Positions 1 through 7,356 of a stretch of DNA of 24,372 nucleotides are shown one piece after another. Source of the stretch: Spirochaetales bacterium (GTDB taxonomy: Bacteria > Spirochaetota > Spirochaetia > ARS1246); the NCBI GenBank assembly GCA_002688185.1, contig NZCE01000016.1, positions 1 to 24,372 on the forward strand, read 5' to 3'. Numbering within the stretch: position 1 is the stretch's first letter; the number at the start of each line of letters is the position of its first letter. The translations under genes were made by a program, and so were the position numbers. The notes beneath the pieces were generated by a model that did not search any database, was not told the origin of the DNA, and worked only from the letters and a program-made list of their open reading frames with translations.

Positions 1-83
1 CGGAAGGTTCGCAAGGCTTCTCGTCTCTCTACTAAAATCATTCAGGGCCGATAGATATCCATAGCGCTCTCGATAGAAGAGCC
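1..83. other. Left flank of the insertion sequence, no gene seen
   Basis: This short stretch lies outside the left inverted repeat of the insertion sequence. No open reading frame with a credible start, no RNA gene and no clear terminator is visible. It is too short to tell whether a gene was interrupted by the insertion. Confidence 0.4.
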
Positions 84-110
84 CTATGGAAACAACAGGC
101 GGTTGGATTT
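84..110 (+). repeat. Left terminal inverted repeat of the insertion sequence
   Basis: 27 bases identical to the reverse complement of 2898-2924. Identity stops immediately on both sides, which defines the element ends. Confidence 0.93.
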
Positions 111-224
111 TGTTGCGGCATGGCGATTTGTGCCCGAAATCGGGGCGTGAAGCTGTGCCTTTATAGCTTGGGTAGCCTGATGGAAAACTGGAATAGCGCA
201 TTCCTCGAAGACTCAACTCCCTAC

Positions 225-2042
225 CTATGAAGCCTTCTTGTCTATCAAGAACATAAGGCATTCGGGAAACGCCGACGAACTGACTATGCGATTCAGCTTG
301 GCAGAAACCACGCGGTCGTTTGAAGTAGGTTTCTTCATCTGCTCGCGCACGATTTCCGCATCAACATCGGCAAATCGTTGCGCAAGGTTCTCCTTGCCAC
401 TGAGCAATATATTCATATAGTCCTTGTTTCTCAGATTCATTACCAAAGGGGTGTCTTTGAGCATAGCCTTCAGTGCTTTCTCCATGGCTTGAAAACCATT
501 TTTTTTGCGGTAAGTGCGCATGAGGGTTCTGAAGAAATGCTCGAGCAAATTATTGGTGCGTTGGGGTTGGAGCATGATTTTGCCCGCCGCTGTTTCCACG
601 ATAATGGGATCGCAGAACAGCTTTTCTGAGTACTTGTTGATCTGGTCGATCAACTTTTGATAGGCTTTGTCCTTCATGCACTTTTTGTCCCTACTCAGCC
701 GGCACATGAACTTCCCAACTTCTTTCTCTATCGTCTTCATATCACAAAGCTCACCGTTGTCATTCAGACCTTGCTTGTTCTGCGGAAGGGTAATTCGCAT
801 GGCTGTTCTTAGGCGGTCAAATACTTCCACCTTCTCCAGCATAACGGCCGCAGCTTTCCTCATCGCTGAATCGCGGATAACCGGTTGCAGGTCACGCCGG
901 ATTGTGTTGTATAGTTTCTTTTCTTCCTTGCTCTTGAACCATCCGCCTTTTAAGACCTGATCCAATAACGTATATATGCGAACAAGCCTGCCGTAGAAAA
1001 CCAACCGAGTTCGATCGAAAGGCATTCCGCGGCCTTCTCCTTGGTTGCTACTTTTCAGCGCCCAGTCAAGCAATGCGTGCACAATCATCTGTCCATAGCC
1101 TTCTATAGTGCCGGCCTCCATGACGTCTTCAGTCTCGATGCTATGTAGAAATGCCTCCAAGAACCATGCCGGTGCGCTGGAAATAGTGTTGTCCAAGATG
1201 CGGAATCTCTTTTTTACAGTACCTTTAATGCCATGGTGTCTCAATCTCTTCCTGATGATGTCATCCTCTTGTCTCAGGAATTCTATTCCGACGCTTTTGA
1301 GAAAATGAAAATGGCATATAAACAACGGCACATTTTCAAAAACTGCCCCGATTGCCGCCACGATGCCTTTGCCCATGTCACTGACTGTTGCCACCGGATC
1401 ACCGTAGGCGGCTTGAATGCCTTTAAGAAAAGGGATTAGGTCATCTGAGTTCTCGGTGGGTACCTTCGTGTTGTCCAGGACAATTTCGGTTATCCCGTCA
1501 ATCACGCTGATCAGATGCGGACTCTCTCCTTCACAGGTGCCGTCGAGCTGAAGGATATATCCGCCATTGATCGACAGAAAAGCTTTTGTTTCCTTCCGCA
1601 CTTTCTTATGCAGCAGCGATAGGTACACGATGAACTTTTTCGCCATATACGAGATTTCACTCGGACATACGATGACATTCTGCTCTGTGAGACCTGACAC
1701 GATGTGTTCATTATCCCAGGAGTTTAGGAAAAAAGCCTTGCCCACGTAGACCATCACATCATATCCGTTCTTACACCCGCTTGGTACAAGCCTGTTGAGT
1801 TCCTCCGATCCGACTACGCTTCCACATCGAGGGCAGTAGTAGCTATACCTACGTGCCAGGAATTGGCCAATGAGCAGAGTCGAGGCCGGCTTCGTTTTTG
1901 TGCTCCGTACTTTCATCCATTCTTTGCACCGTGGGCAACTGCGTGATTCGGGTCTGAAAGTAACCGTGATCATGGTCGGAAGAATGTTGCTGAACTTCAA
2001 GTTGTTTCTCAAATTAGCAATGACCTTGCCGAGTACTTTCAC
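225..2042 (-). CDS. DDE transposase with N-terminal zinc finger
   Basis: 605-residue transposase presumed to cut and join the element ends. The N-terminus has two cysteine pairs (C36/C39 and C70/C73) that form a zinc ribbon, as in several transposase families. A DDE-type catalytic core is visible: LQLDGT (D167), TVSDMGKG (D222) followed by the CHFHFLKS segment typical of MULE/ISL3-like folds, and NNLLEHFFR (E501) ahead of a basic helix. A long helical insertion separates the second Asp from the Glu. It starts with GTG, overlapping the TGA of the upstream winged-helix gene by four bases (GTGA), so translation is probably coupled. The frame is intact. Transposase identity is secure; the exact IS family is not. 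Confidence 0.88.
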   Translation of the reverse strand: MKVLGKVIANLRNNLKFSNILPTMITVTFRPESRSCPRCKEWMKVRSTKTKPASTLLIGQFLARRYSYYCPRCGSVVGSEELNRLVPSGCKNGYDVMVYVGKAFFLNSWDNEHIVSGLTEQNVIVCPSEISYMAKKFIVYLSLLHKKVRKETKAFLSINGGYILQLDGTCEGESPHLISVIDGITEIVLDNTKVPTENSDDLIPFLKGIQAAYGDPVATVSDMGKGIVAAIGAVFENVPLFICHFHFLKSVGIEFLRQEDDIIRKRLRHHGIKGTVKKRFRILDNTISSAPAWFLEAFLHSIETEDVMEAGTIEGYGQMIVHALLDWALKSSNQGEGRGMPFDRTRLVFYGRLVRIYTLLDQVLKGGWFKSKEEKKLYNTIRRDLQPVIRDSAMRKAAAVMLEKVEVFDRLRTAMRITLPQNKQGLNDNGELCDMKTIEKEVGKFMCRLSRDKKCMKDKAYQKLIDQINKYSEKLFCDPIIVETAAGKIMLQPQRTNNLLEHFFRTLMRTYRKKNGFQAMEKALKAMLKDTPLVMNLRNKDYMNILLSGKENLAQRFADVDAEIVREQMKKPTSNDRVVSAKLNRIVSSSAFPECLMFLIDKKAS

Positions 2043-2701
2043 TCGCTGATATTCGGTTTTTTTTTAAGCCCGTGATGCTCGAACAGATTGTCTATTATAT
2101 CGGCATCGATCTGGTGGCCGTCGCCGCGCAATATCTGTGACAACTGTCGCGGCAAGGCACCCGGACTTTTTAGGAGTGCAACTAAAATGATAATACTGAT
2201 TGCATCCGGCGGTAGCTTAACCGCAGTAGGTTCACGTGGAAATCTACTATCCTTTTGCCGTTTGTACACCTGGTCATCGCAGGAGAAATACACCACCTGG
2301 CGGTTGTGTTTCTCCGGTTTCACTCCCTCCAGGTGTTTTTGCTGGGCCATATAGGAGGTGGTGCTCGTGCCAAGAATGCTCTGCAGTTCCTGGTTAGACA
2401 ACCCTCTGTGGGAGATCTGAACGAGGTGAACGACGGTGTTTTTCAACGTGCCATGTTTGGAGAACAGGACGCCTTCATGCTTCCACAAACCTTTTTTGTT
2501 GAACTTTGCAATCGATGCAAGCGTGTAATATCGAGCATTCTCATTGTAACTGCTTAGCGCACCCCACTCTTTCAGCCGTCTGCTGACCGTAGCAATCGAG
2601 CAGTGCAACATAGATTTCATTTCCGGCATAGTCAAAACTTTGCGCAATCTGAAAGCATCGATGACATCCTTCTCATACTTGAGTGTTTCTCTCGGTCTCA
2701 T
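2039..2701 (-). CDS. Winged-helix accessory protein of the insertion sequence
   Basis: 220-residue protein, the first gene of the element. The N-terminal 60 residues read as a helix-turn-helix or winged helix (LTMPEMKSMLHCSIATVSRRLKEWG, residues about 19-43, shows the DNA-binding pattern SxATVSRRLKEW). The middle contains a second similar unit (SNQELQSILGTSTTSYMAQ). It is probably a DNA-binding partner or regulator of the transposase, either helping to recognise ends or repressing transcription. A strong ribosome site (GGGAGG) lies just before the ATG. The inverted repeat at 2724-2766 sits in its promoter region and could be its operator. No close named family is recognised. Confidence 0.75.
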   Translation of the reverse strand: MRPRETLKYEKDVIDAFRLRKVLTMPEMKSMLHCSIATVSRRLKEWGALSSYNENARYYTLASIAKFNKKGLWKHEGVLFSKHGTLKNTVVHLVQISHRGLSNQELQSILGTSTTSYMAQQKHLEGVKPEKHNRQVVYFSCDDQVYKRQKDSRFPREPTAVKLPPDAISIIILVALLKSPGALPRQLSQILRGDGHQIDADIIDNLFEHHGLKKKPNISE

Positions 2702-2723
2702 ACATCCCCTCCCAGTTCTGCAA

Positions 2724-2766
2724 GAGTATACTATATAAAAATGCTACATCATTATAAAGTATACTC
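2724..2766 (-). promoter_or_regulatory. Candidate promoter/operator region of the insertion sequence
   Basis: Two 9-bp arms (GAGTATACT at 2724-2732 and its exact complement at 2758-2766) are separated by 25 bp in an AT-rich stretch just upstream of the winged-helix gene. On the minus strand a TATAAT lies between the arms. The arrangement fits autoregulation by the element's own DNA-binding protein, which is inference. Confidence 0.4.
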
Positions 2767-2897
2767 TATCATTAAAAAGCAACAGATCATCACCTTTTTT
2801 TCCAAAAACCGACTTTTTTTCAGACAAATGGAGGGGATTCTGAGCGAGTATCAGAAGTGCAGATGAGTTATTTGCTTTGCTAGCAGAAAGTTAGCTT

Positions 2898-2924
2898 AAA
2901 TCCAACCGCCTGTTGTTTCCATAG
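2898..2924 (-). repeat. Right terminal inverted repeat of the insertion sequence
   Basis: Exact reverse complement of 84-110 over 27 bases. Confidence 0.93.
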
Positions 2925-2958
2925 ACTTTTTCTGCAAGTATTCAAGGATGTTGGCACA

Positions 2959-3636
2959 CTATTTTTTTATCCACAACATATCCACACCCCGCCAGCTCAG
3001 CAGATAACCCTCGCCTCGCACGGTTGAAATAGTTGCGCGGCTGCCGTTGTCATTGCCGTTTAGAAGAGAACGCAGCTTTTTTCTCAATCTGGACACGTAA
3101 ACGTCCACTACACGCGACTGAGGCCCGGGGCGTCCCCAAATAGTGTAATAGAGTGACTCCCTCGGGACGGCGGTTCCTTCATATTCGGCCAGCAGCTTGA
3201 GAATCCTAAACTCCTGATAGGAAATCTGAAGACTGCATGTGCCACACGTAATGGAGTCAACCTCCGCAGCCAAACCATGCCACGCAAATCCGTGGTCGGT
3301 GCCCGAAAGTGCCCGGTGGATCCTGAAGTGTAGCTCGCTGGCATTCCACGGATCTTTTATGTAGTCTACGGCGCCTGAATGCCAGGCGTCCGTCAATGAC
3401 GACGGCGGCCCGTAGGAGATAACGGGAACCGGCAATTCTTGAGGTCCCCGCAGAAAGTCGCGTAGGTGGAATACGTGAATTATGTACAGCGATGTTTTTT
3501 GTGTAGGCAGGGGATGTTCTGTGAACGTAATCTCGAGCTCGGCGTAACGGGCACAATAAACTTCTATTTTCCGCCTCAGGACAAGCTCTTCACTGCCTGT
3601 CCCGATGATGAAGTTAATCCGGCTGTCGACGAGCAC
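2959..3636 (-). CDS. OmpR-type winged-helix regulator with degenerate receiver domain
   Basis: 225 residues. The C-terminal half (about 115-215) is an OmpR/PhoB DNA-binding domain: the recognition-helix pattern SRVVDVYVSRLRKKL and the terminal hairpin TVRGEGYLL are both present. The N-terminal half has the outline of a receiver (GAVDYIKDPWNASEL matches the beta-5 Lys-Pro region), but the Asp-Asp pocket near residue 10 is missing and the beta-3 strand reads SLYIIHVFHL with no phosphoacceptor Asp. It probably acts without phosphorylation. The start is GTG, one base after the pspA stop, with GGAG ahead of it, so it should be translationally coupled to pspA. It is the last gene of the STAS-ybjN-pspA set. 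Its targets are unknown. Confidence 0.8.
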   Translation of the reverse strand: MLVDSRINFIIGTGSEELVLRRKIEVYCARYAELEITFTEHPLPTQKTSLYIIHVFHLRDFLRGPQELPVPVISYGPPSSLTDAWHSGAVDYIKDPWNASELHFRIHRALSGTDHGFAWHGLAAEVDSITCGTCSLQISYQEFRILKLLAEYEGTAVPRESLYYTIWGRPGPQSRVVDVYVSRLRKKLRSLLNGNDNGSRATISTVRGEGYLLSWRGVDMLWIKK

Positions 3637-3637
3637 C

Positions 3638-4351
3638 TTACTCCGGGTTTTCTTTCGTTTTGTCTTCCAGCAGCCCTTCAGCCTGCATCTTCTTTTTTAA
3701 ATCTTCGAGAAGCAGATCCCCACCGGCTCCGGATGCCTCCAACTGTGCAAACTGGTTGTCCAACGTATCGTTCTGCGTGTGGTCCTCTAGCTCAGCCATG
3801 GCGTCGACTTCCGCTTCAATTCGCTCAACTTTTGACGCCATTTTATCAAATGCGTCAAAAGCCGAATTGTCGGCAATGCTCCCGATAGTGCCCTGAATTC
3901 TTTTCTGCGCTTCAGCCCGTTTTGCCCTTGCGATAAGAAGGTTTTTCTTCCGTTGTGCCTCTTCAATTTTCTGTTGAAGACCTCTGAGGGACTGCTTAAG
4001 CTTTTCAACGGACTCGTGCTGCGCCTGCCATTGTTCTTTGTACTGGGTGGACAGACCGTCGAATTCCTGCTTTCTGATAAGCGCCTCTTTGGCTAAATCC
4101 TCTTTGCCGGCTTTGATGGCAAGACGCGCCTTGCGCTCCCACTCTTCACTCTGTACGAGTTGCTGGTTTGCCATCCGTTCTAGCTTTTTTTCATCTGCGA
4201 TGGCGGACGCTACGCTCTTTTTTGAATCGATAAGCTGCTCATTCATGTCCATGATGAGCTGATTGAGCATCTTTTCCGGGTTTTCAGCTTTACTGATCAT
4301 ATCGTTAAGGTTTGACTTAACAACTCTTCTGAATCGATCAAATATCCCCAT
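3638..4351 (-). CDS. pspA: PspA/IM30 (Vipp1) family membrane-stress protein
   Basis: 237-residue ESCRT-III-like coiled-coil protein that binds and stabilises stressed inner membrane. The start MGIFDRFRRVVKSNLND is the classic amphipathic N-terminal helix of the family. The following text is almost entirely long helices (NPEKMLNQLIMDMNEQL, then many Lys/Glu/Gln heptads) to about residue 195, with a short acidic C-terminal segment. An ATG 33 bases upstream is in frame, but the chosen ATG has GAGAGGAG in front and begins exactly at the family N-terminus. It follows the ybjN-like gene after 68 bp and is coupled to the regulator at 2959. No PspB/PspC or PspF gene is in the window, so control differs from the enterobacterial system. 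Confidence 0.93.
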   Translation of the reverse strand: MGIFDRFRRVVKSNLNDMISKAENPEKMLNQLIMDMNEQLIDSKKSVASAIADEKKLERMANQQLVQSEEWERKARLAIKAGKEDLAKEALIRKQEFDGLSTQYKEQWQAQHESVEKLKQSLRGLQQKIEEAQRKKNLLIARAKRAEAQKRIQGTIGSIADNSAFDAFDKMASKVERIEAEVDAMAELEDHTQNDTLDNQFAQLEASGAGGDLLLEDLKKKMQAEGLLEDKTKENPE

Positions 4352-4372
4352 ACTAAAAGCTCCTCTCAATAA

Positions 4373-4386
4373 GGTTGCATGCAACC
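4373..4386. promoter_or_regulatory. Perfect 14-bp palindrome upstream of pspA
   Basis: GGTTGCATGCAACC is a perfect palindrome centred 29 bases upstream of the pspA start. It could be an operator or an RNA hairpin. No function is proven, and a chance palindrome is possible. Confidence 0.35.
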
Positions 4387-4404
4387 TGGATTTTCATTTC
4401 TCAA

Positions 4405-4420
4405 AGCCCCCCTTAGGGCT
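4405..4420 (-). terminator. Weak GC-rich hairpin at the end of the ybjN-like gene
   Basis: A 5-bp stem (AGCCC/GGGCT) with a 6-base loop lies at the stop codon of the ybjN-like gene and is followed on the minus strand by only two T bases. It might attenuate transcription or separate mRNA segments ahead of pspA, but it is too weak to call a strong terminator. Confidence 0.2.
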
Positions 4421-4824
4421 CATGCAGGCGGCGAGCCACCGTTATTCATATACTTTGAAAGTATTGGATAATGCTGAGCCAGGGCAAGTCCTATGGCATC
4501 CAAGGTCGCCTGGAACTCCTCTATGTCCAACGTATCAAACTCCAAAGTATCTACCAGGATCACTTTACCCTCCTCGAGAGCATAAGCGCCGTGAATAAGA
4601 TCCGCCGCGTTTAGGCCCAGGAGCTCTTGATAAAACTCCTCCCGATTTTTCTCGGGTGTATCCATAACGTTGACTCGTACGACTACGAGGGTTTCCGCAG
4701 CAATCACGGCAACCTGCTCGAGACCTTTGTCCTCATCATTGATAATCCAGCTGCTCTCATCGATTTGTTCAAAGGTTAATCCGAGGTTAATCATGTAGCC
4801 TTCAATTTTTGTATTCGCGCTCAT
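4420..4824 (-). CDS. YbjN-like domain protein
   Basis: 134-residue acidic cytosolic protein. The pattern IEGYMINLGLTFEQIDESSWII, then paired strands (VAVIAAETLVVVRVNV), a helix with EEFYQELLGLNAADLIHGAYAL, and a strand pair ending in VDTLEFDTLDIEEFQATLDAI, matches the YbjN / type III secretion chaperone-like fold. Such proteins are small binding partners without catalytic residues. In this operon it may hold PspA or another partner, which is inference from position only. The ATG lies 42 bp after the STAS gene with a GGAGG-like site (GGAGGTCC) before it. Confidence 0.7.
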   Translation of the reverse strand: MSANTKIEGYMINLGLTFEQIDESSWIINDEDKGLEQVAVIAAETLVVVRVNVMDTPEKNREEFYQELLGLNAADLIHGAYALEEGKVILVDTLEFDTLDIEEFQATLDAIGLALAQHYPILSKYMNNGGSPPA

Positions 4825-4866
4825 GGGACCTCCAAATGGACTGATGTGATAAAGATATGTTTAAAT

Positions 4867-5418
4867 TTAGCCAAGAAAGACCTGGCCGGCCGGATCGATT
4901 GCCAAAATGGTTTTGCATTCCGAGCATCTAAAACGGCCTGATCTGGTTGCTTTGAGTTTTTTTGAACAGATTGGACACTGAAAAATTTTTGGAAAAAGAT
5001 CCGATGTTCCAGTTTCCCCCTTCTGGCTGAAGAAATCTACCGCGTCATTTAGATTGTCTTTGATATTGAAGAATTGGGAAAAGCCGAGGAGTTGAAACAC
5101 TTCATAGACTTTTGGTTGGATTTCAAGAAGCACCAACTCGCCGCCTCTTGGCTTTACCGCTTTTAGAAAGGCGGTAAATGAACCAATACCTGTACTGGAC
5201 ACGTAATTTAACCCGGCGCAGCTAAATATCAGCTTTGTATAGCCGGCATCAATTGCCCGGGTCACCCGCTTTTGAAAAAAGTTTGAGTTATATGTATCAA
5301 TATACCCTGTCAGATAAAGGACCAGACAACCGTCAATGGAATCCACTTTTTGCAGACGAATTTTAAGGCTGTCGTCCTTTTCATCATCAAATCCAGGTAC
5401 TATGTCATTGTTGTTCAT
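4867..5418 (-). CDS. STAS-domain protein with C-terminal zinc ribbon
   Basis: 183 residues. Residues about 18-130 form a STAS domain of the anti-sigma-factor-antagonist type: the strand VLYLTGYIDTYNSNFF and the helix cap YVSSTGIGSF. S75 aligns with the phosphorylated Ser of SpoIIAA (the preceding Asp is replaced by Ser). Residues 145-183 form a small zinc ribbon with C148, C151, C165 and C168 (FQCPICSKK / RFRCSECKT). It probably takes part in a partner-switching or scaffold role at the head of the pspA operon; no kinase or phosphatase partner gene is in the window. It starts with ATG after GAGGA and has a strong promoter 47 bp upstream. Confidence 0.82.
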   Translation of the reverse strand: MNNNDIVPGFDDEKDDSLKIRLQKVDSIDGCLVLYLTGYIDTYNSNFFQKRVTRAIDAGYTKLIFSCAGLNYVSSTGIGSFTAFLKAVKPRGGELVLLEIQPKVYEVFQLLGFSQFFNIKDNLNDAVDFFSQKGETGTSDLFPKIFQCPICSKKLKATRSGRFRCSECKTILAIDPAGQVFLG

Positions 5419-5464
5419 GGATCCTCTTTGATCAGCGGGTTACGTAAATCCATACCTGCCATAC

Positions 5465-5493
5465 ATCTTATTCATCAAATATCTATTTGTCAA
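5465..5493 (-). promoter_or_regulatory. Sigma-70-type promoter of the STAS-ybjN-pspA-regulator operon
   Basis: On the minus strand, TTGACA (5493-5488), a 17-bp spacer and TAAGAT (5470-5465). The expected start near 5458 gives a leader of about 40 bases with a GAGGA ribosome site before the ATG at 5418. Confidence 0.7.
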
Positions 5494-5701
5494 ACGAGCA
5501 ATTAGAAAAATCGCCCAAGCACTGAACCAGTTTAAGAGACTGGACCCGCAAGTACAAGTATGTCACATACGACAAAAAAAACAAACCAGAACATTCCGTG
5601 GCGGTATCTCCAATCAACGACAAAACTTAGCAATCCCCAAACTATTTTTCAAGCCGTTTTGTCTTTTTTTGTCTTGGACCGGCTGTACCAATTCCGTAAG
5701 C

Positions 5702-5731
5702 TTGACCCACGAGCACTTGCTGAATTAATAT
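5702..5731 (+). promoter_or_regulatory. Sigma-70-type promoter of the exported-protein gene
   Basis: TTGACC (5702-5707), an 18-bp spacer and TAATAT (5726-5731), followed by GAGGAG and the ATG at 5753. The transcript leader would be about 15 bases. Confidence 0.6.
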
Positions 5732-5752
5732 GCAAAGTATCGAGGAGAAACA

Positions 5753-6229
5753 ATGAAAATACGATGGTTCCTCGCCGTGTTCATTTGCCTACCTTTTATC
5801 ATTTTCGGTCAAAATCCCGACGATTTTAACAGCGTGGTGGATTTTGAGAGTACCTTGGGCTCATTGATGCAGGCGGTTGTAGACAATAATCCCTTTGCGT
5901 TGCCTGACAAGTTCATTATTGTCGACGGTGCAGTGGCGTCCCGAGTGGTGGTGAACGGCGACGCCGATCAATATCTCGGAGAGCTTGAATTAGTGGCAGG
6001 GGAATGGATTGGGGTGGAAAGCGTAGTACGTTACCAGTGCATCTTGCAGCTGATAGGTCCTGAATTTGCGGCCGCAATTCCCGCCAGACGCTCAAGACGC
6101 GCGAATCCTAATGAAATCAAGCTCAATTCAAGGATCCTCGTTGTTGCCAAAGCTACCGGTATCCGTGAAAACGCGGATGGAGAGTTTATACCGGTGCTCC
6201 GGGCATACTACATCAGGTCTATTCGTTAA
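5753..6229 (+). CDS. Small exported protein of unknown function
   Basis: 158 residues. The N-terminus has a basic start and a hydrophobic stretch (KIRWFLAVFICLPFIIFG) then QNPDD, which fits a signal peptide cleaved by signal peptidase I near residue 19; there is no lipobox Cys. The mature part is a mix of beta-strands (FIIVDGAVASRVVVNG, YLGELELVAGEWIGVESV, RILVVAKATGI) and may be a small beta-sandwich. I recognise no family. A GAGGAG site lies 6 bases before the ATG. The last 11 bases overlap the 3' end of the convergent regulator gene. Confidence 0.72.
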   Translation: MKIRWFLAVFICLPFIIFGQNPDDFNSVVDFESTLGSLMQAVVDNNPFALPDKFIIVDGAVASRVVVNGDADQYLGELELVAGEWIGVESVVRYQCILQLIGPEFAAAIPARRSRRANPNEIKLNSRILVVAKATGIRENADGEFIPVLRAYYIRSIR

Positions 6230-7343
6230 AATACACCTGTTGGGGCTCAATAGGCTTCCCTTCCGCAAATAACGATCCTCTCTCAAGCACGTTTTTTAAC
6301 TCACGCACGTTTCCAGGCCATGAGTGATCCGAGAGCTTTGTGAGGGCCGCCGGGGTAATAGGCGGATCAGCATCGTACTCCCTCAAAAATTGGGCCGCGA
6401 GTAACGACAGATCCTCAAGTCTTTCACGTAAGGGCGGCAAAAAGAGTGGAAGCGTACTGATACGATAGAACAGATCGGATCTGAACGACCCTTCCTCAAT
6501 TGCGGAACGGATTTTTTTATTGGTGGCCGTTATTACGCGGACATCCGTTGGAATGGATTTGCTCCCGCCTATCCGGGTAATCTTGCCCTCCTCGAGAGTC
6601 CTGAGCAACTTTACCTGCATAGCCGGACTCATCTCACCAATTTCATCCAGAAAAAGGGAGCCGTTCTGAGCCTGCTCAAAAAACCCCGGACGGCTCACCG
6701 CATCGGTAAACGCACCACGCTCCGAGCCATATAGCTCCGACTCAAACAAGGCGCTCGGCACGGCGGCACAGTTTTTGGCTATATAAGGACCCTGATTGCG
6801 CTCCGACAGGCCATGAATAATCTGTGCGGCAACGTCTTTCCCGGTACCACTTTCCCCCGTGATAAGTACCGGCCGATCAGAGCCGGCATACAGTTGAATC
6901 ATCCGTTTTGTATTGAGCATTACCGAGCTCTCACCCACCAGGCTCAAGAAAGCCGGATGCATGGTGCATGAATCGAGATTGGTAGATTGACCGACGATAT
7001 TTGCCCGCATAACCGCGGTAAGCTTCTCAATTTCAAAGGGCTTTACTAAGTAGTCAGCGGCCCCGGACCTTATTGCGTCAACCGCCAAACTTATCTGGGC
7101 CAATGCCGTAAGCATAACCACCGGCGGTGCAATTGGCAGTCTCATCAGCTGTTTGAGAACCGCAATTCCGTCTGTATCCGGCAGATCGATGTCAAGCAAA
7201 ATCAGGTCCGGTATCTCCCGTTTTGCCGCCTCTATGCCATGCCTGCCACCGAATGTGGAGATAAGGTGAAAGTCTTGGGGCAGTACCATTCTGAGGACTC
7301 GATGCGCCCGAGAATCATCATCAATAAAAAGTATCCGCGCCAT
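6219..7343 (-). CDS. NtrC-type response regulator lacking the Fis DNA-binding domain
   Basis: 374 residues. Receiver at 1-115 with acidic pocket D8-D10, phosphoacceptor D51 (LLDIDLPDTDG), T79 and K101. AAA+ sigma-54-interaction domain at about 135-360: Walker A GESGTGKD (163-170), Walker B SLFLDE (229-234), and sensor/Arg-finger region FRSDLFYRIS. The loop usually reading GAFTGA is GAFTDA (210-215). The protein stops soon after SWPGNVRELKNVLERG, at residue 374, so the usual C-terminal Fis helix-turn-helix is absent, as in a few known solution-acting activators such as Helicobacter FlgR. The start is the ATG directly before ARILFIDDD; an earlier in-frame ATG at 7385 lies within the -35 box of the promoter and is rejected. 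No sensor kinase gene is adjacent. Confidence 0.88.
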   Translation of the reverse strand: MARILFIDDDSRAHRVLRMVLPQDFHLISTFGGRHGIEAAKREIPDLILLDIDLPDTDGIAVLKQLMRLPIAPPVVMLTALAQISLAVDAIRSGAADYLVKPFEIEKLTAVMRANIVGQSTNLDSCTMHPAFLSLVGESSVMLNTKRMIQLYAGSDRPVLITGESGTGKDVAAQIIHGLSERNQGPYIAKNCAAVPSALFESELYGSERGAFTDAVSRPGFFEQAQNGSLFLDEIGEMSPAMQVKLLRTLEEGKITRIGGSKSIPTDVRVITATNKKIRSAIEEGSFRSDLFYRISTLPLFLPPLRERLEDLSLLAAQFLREYDADPPITPAALTKLSDHSWPGNVRELKNVLERGSLFAEGKPIEPQQVYFNE

Positions 7344-7356
7344 ATGTGTGACTTTT

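Larger units (their letters stand above)
84..2924 (-). mobile_element. Two-gene insertion sequence with 27-bp perfect inverted repeats
   Basis: A 2,841-bp element bounded by perfect 27-bp inverted repeats (outer ends CTATGGAAACAACAGGCGG). It holds two minus-strand genes overlapping by 4 bp: a winged-helix protein and then a DDE transposase. Both reading frames are intact, so the copy may be active. No convincing target-site duplication is visible next to the repeats; the left outer bases (AGAGCCC) and right outer bases (ACTTTTT) do not match. The right end lies 34 bp downstream of the stop codon of the regulator gene at 2959, so no gene on that side is broken. I could not assign a named IS family with confidence. 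Confidence 0.9.
5419..5752. other. Divergent promoter region between the STAS operon and the exported-protein gene
   Basis: 334 bp with no credible gene. It holds a leftward promoter (5465-5493), a rightward promoter (5702-5731) and a set of GACAAAA motifs: GACAAAAAAAAC at 5571, GACAAAAC at 5619-5626, and the inverse GTTTTGTC at 5656-5663 followed by GTCTTTTTTTGTC. A small stem CCAGT/ACTGG lies at 5527-5543. The repeated motif may be a regulator site, but this is only a pattern. Confidence 0.45.

Noticed and set aside
73..77. ATAGA next to both ends of the insertion sequence as a target duplication
   Set aside because: The left copy lies several bases outside the repeat and the right copy starts inside it, so they are not in register.
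5560..5829. Plus-strand open frame of 89 codons
   Set aside because: It covers the promoter and the start of the exported-protein gene in another frame; composition is not protein-like.
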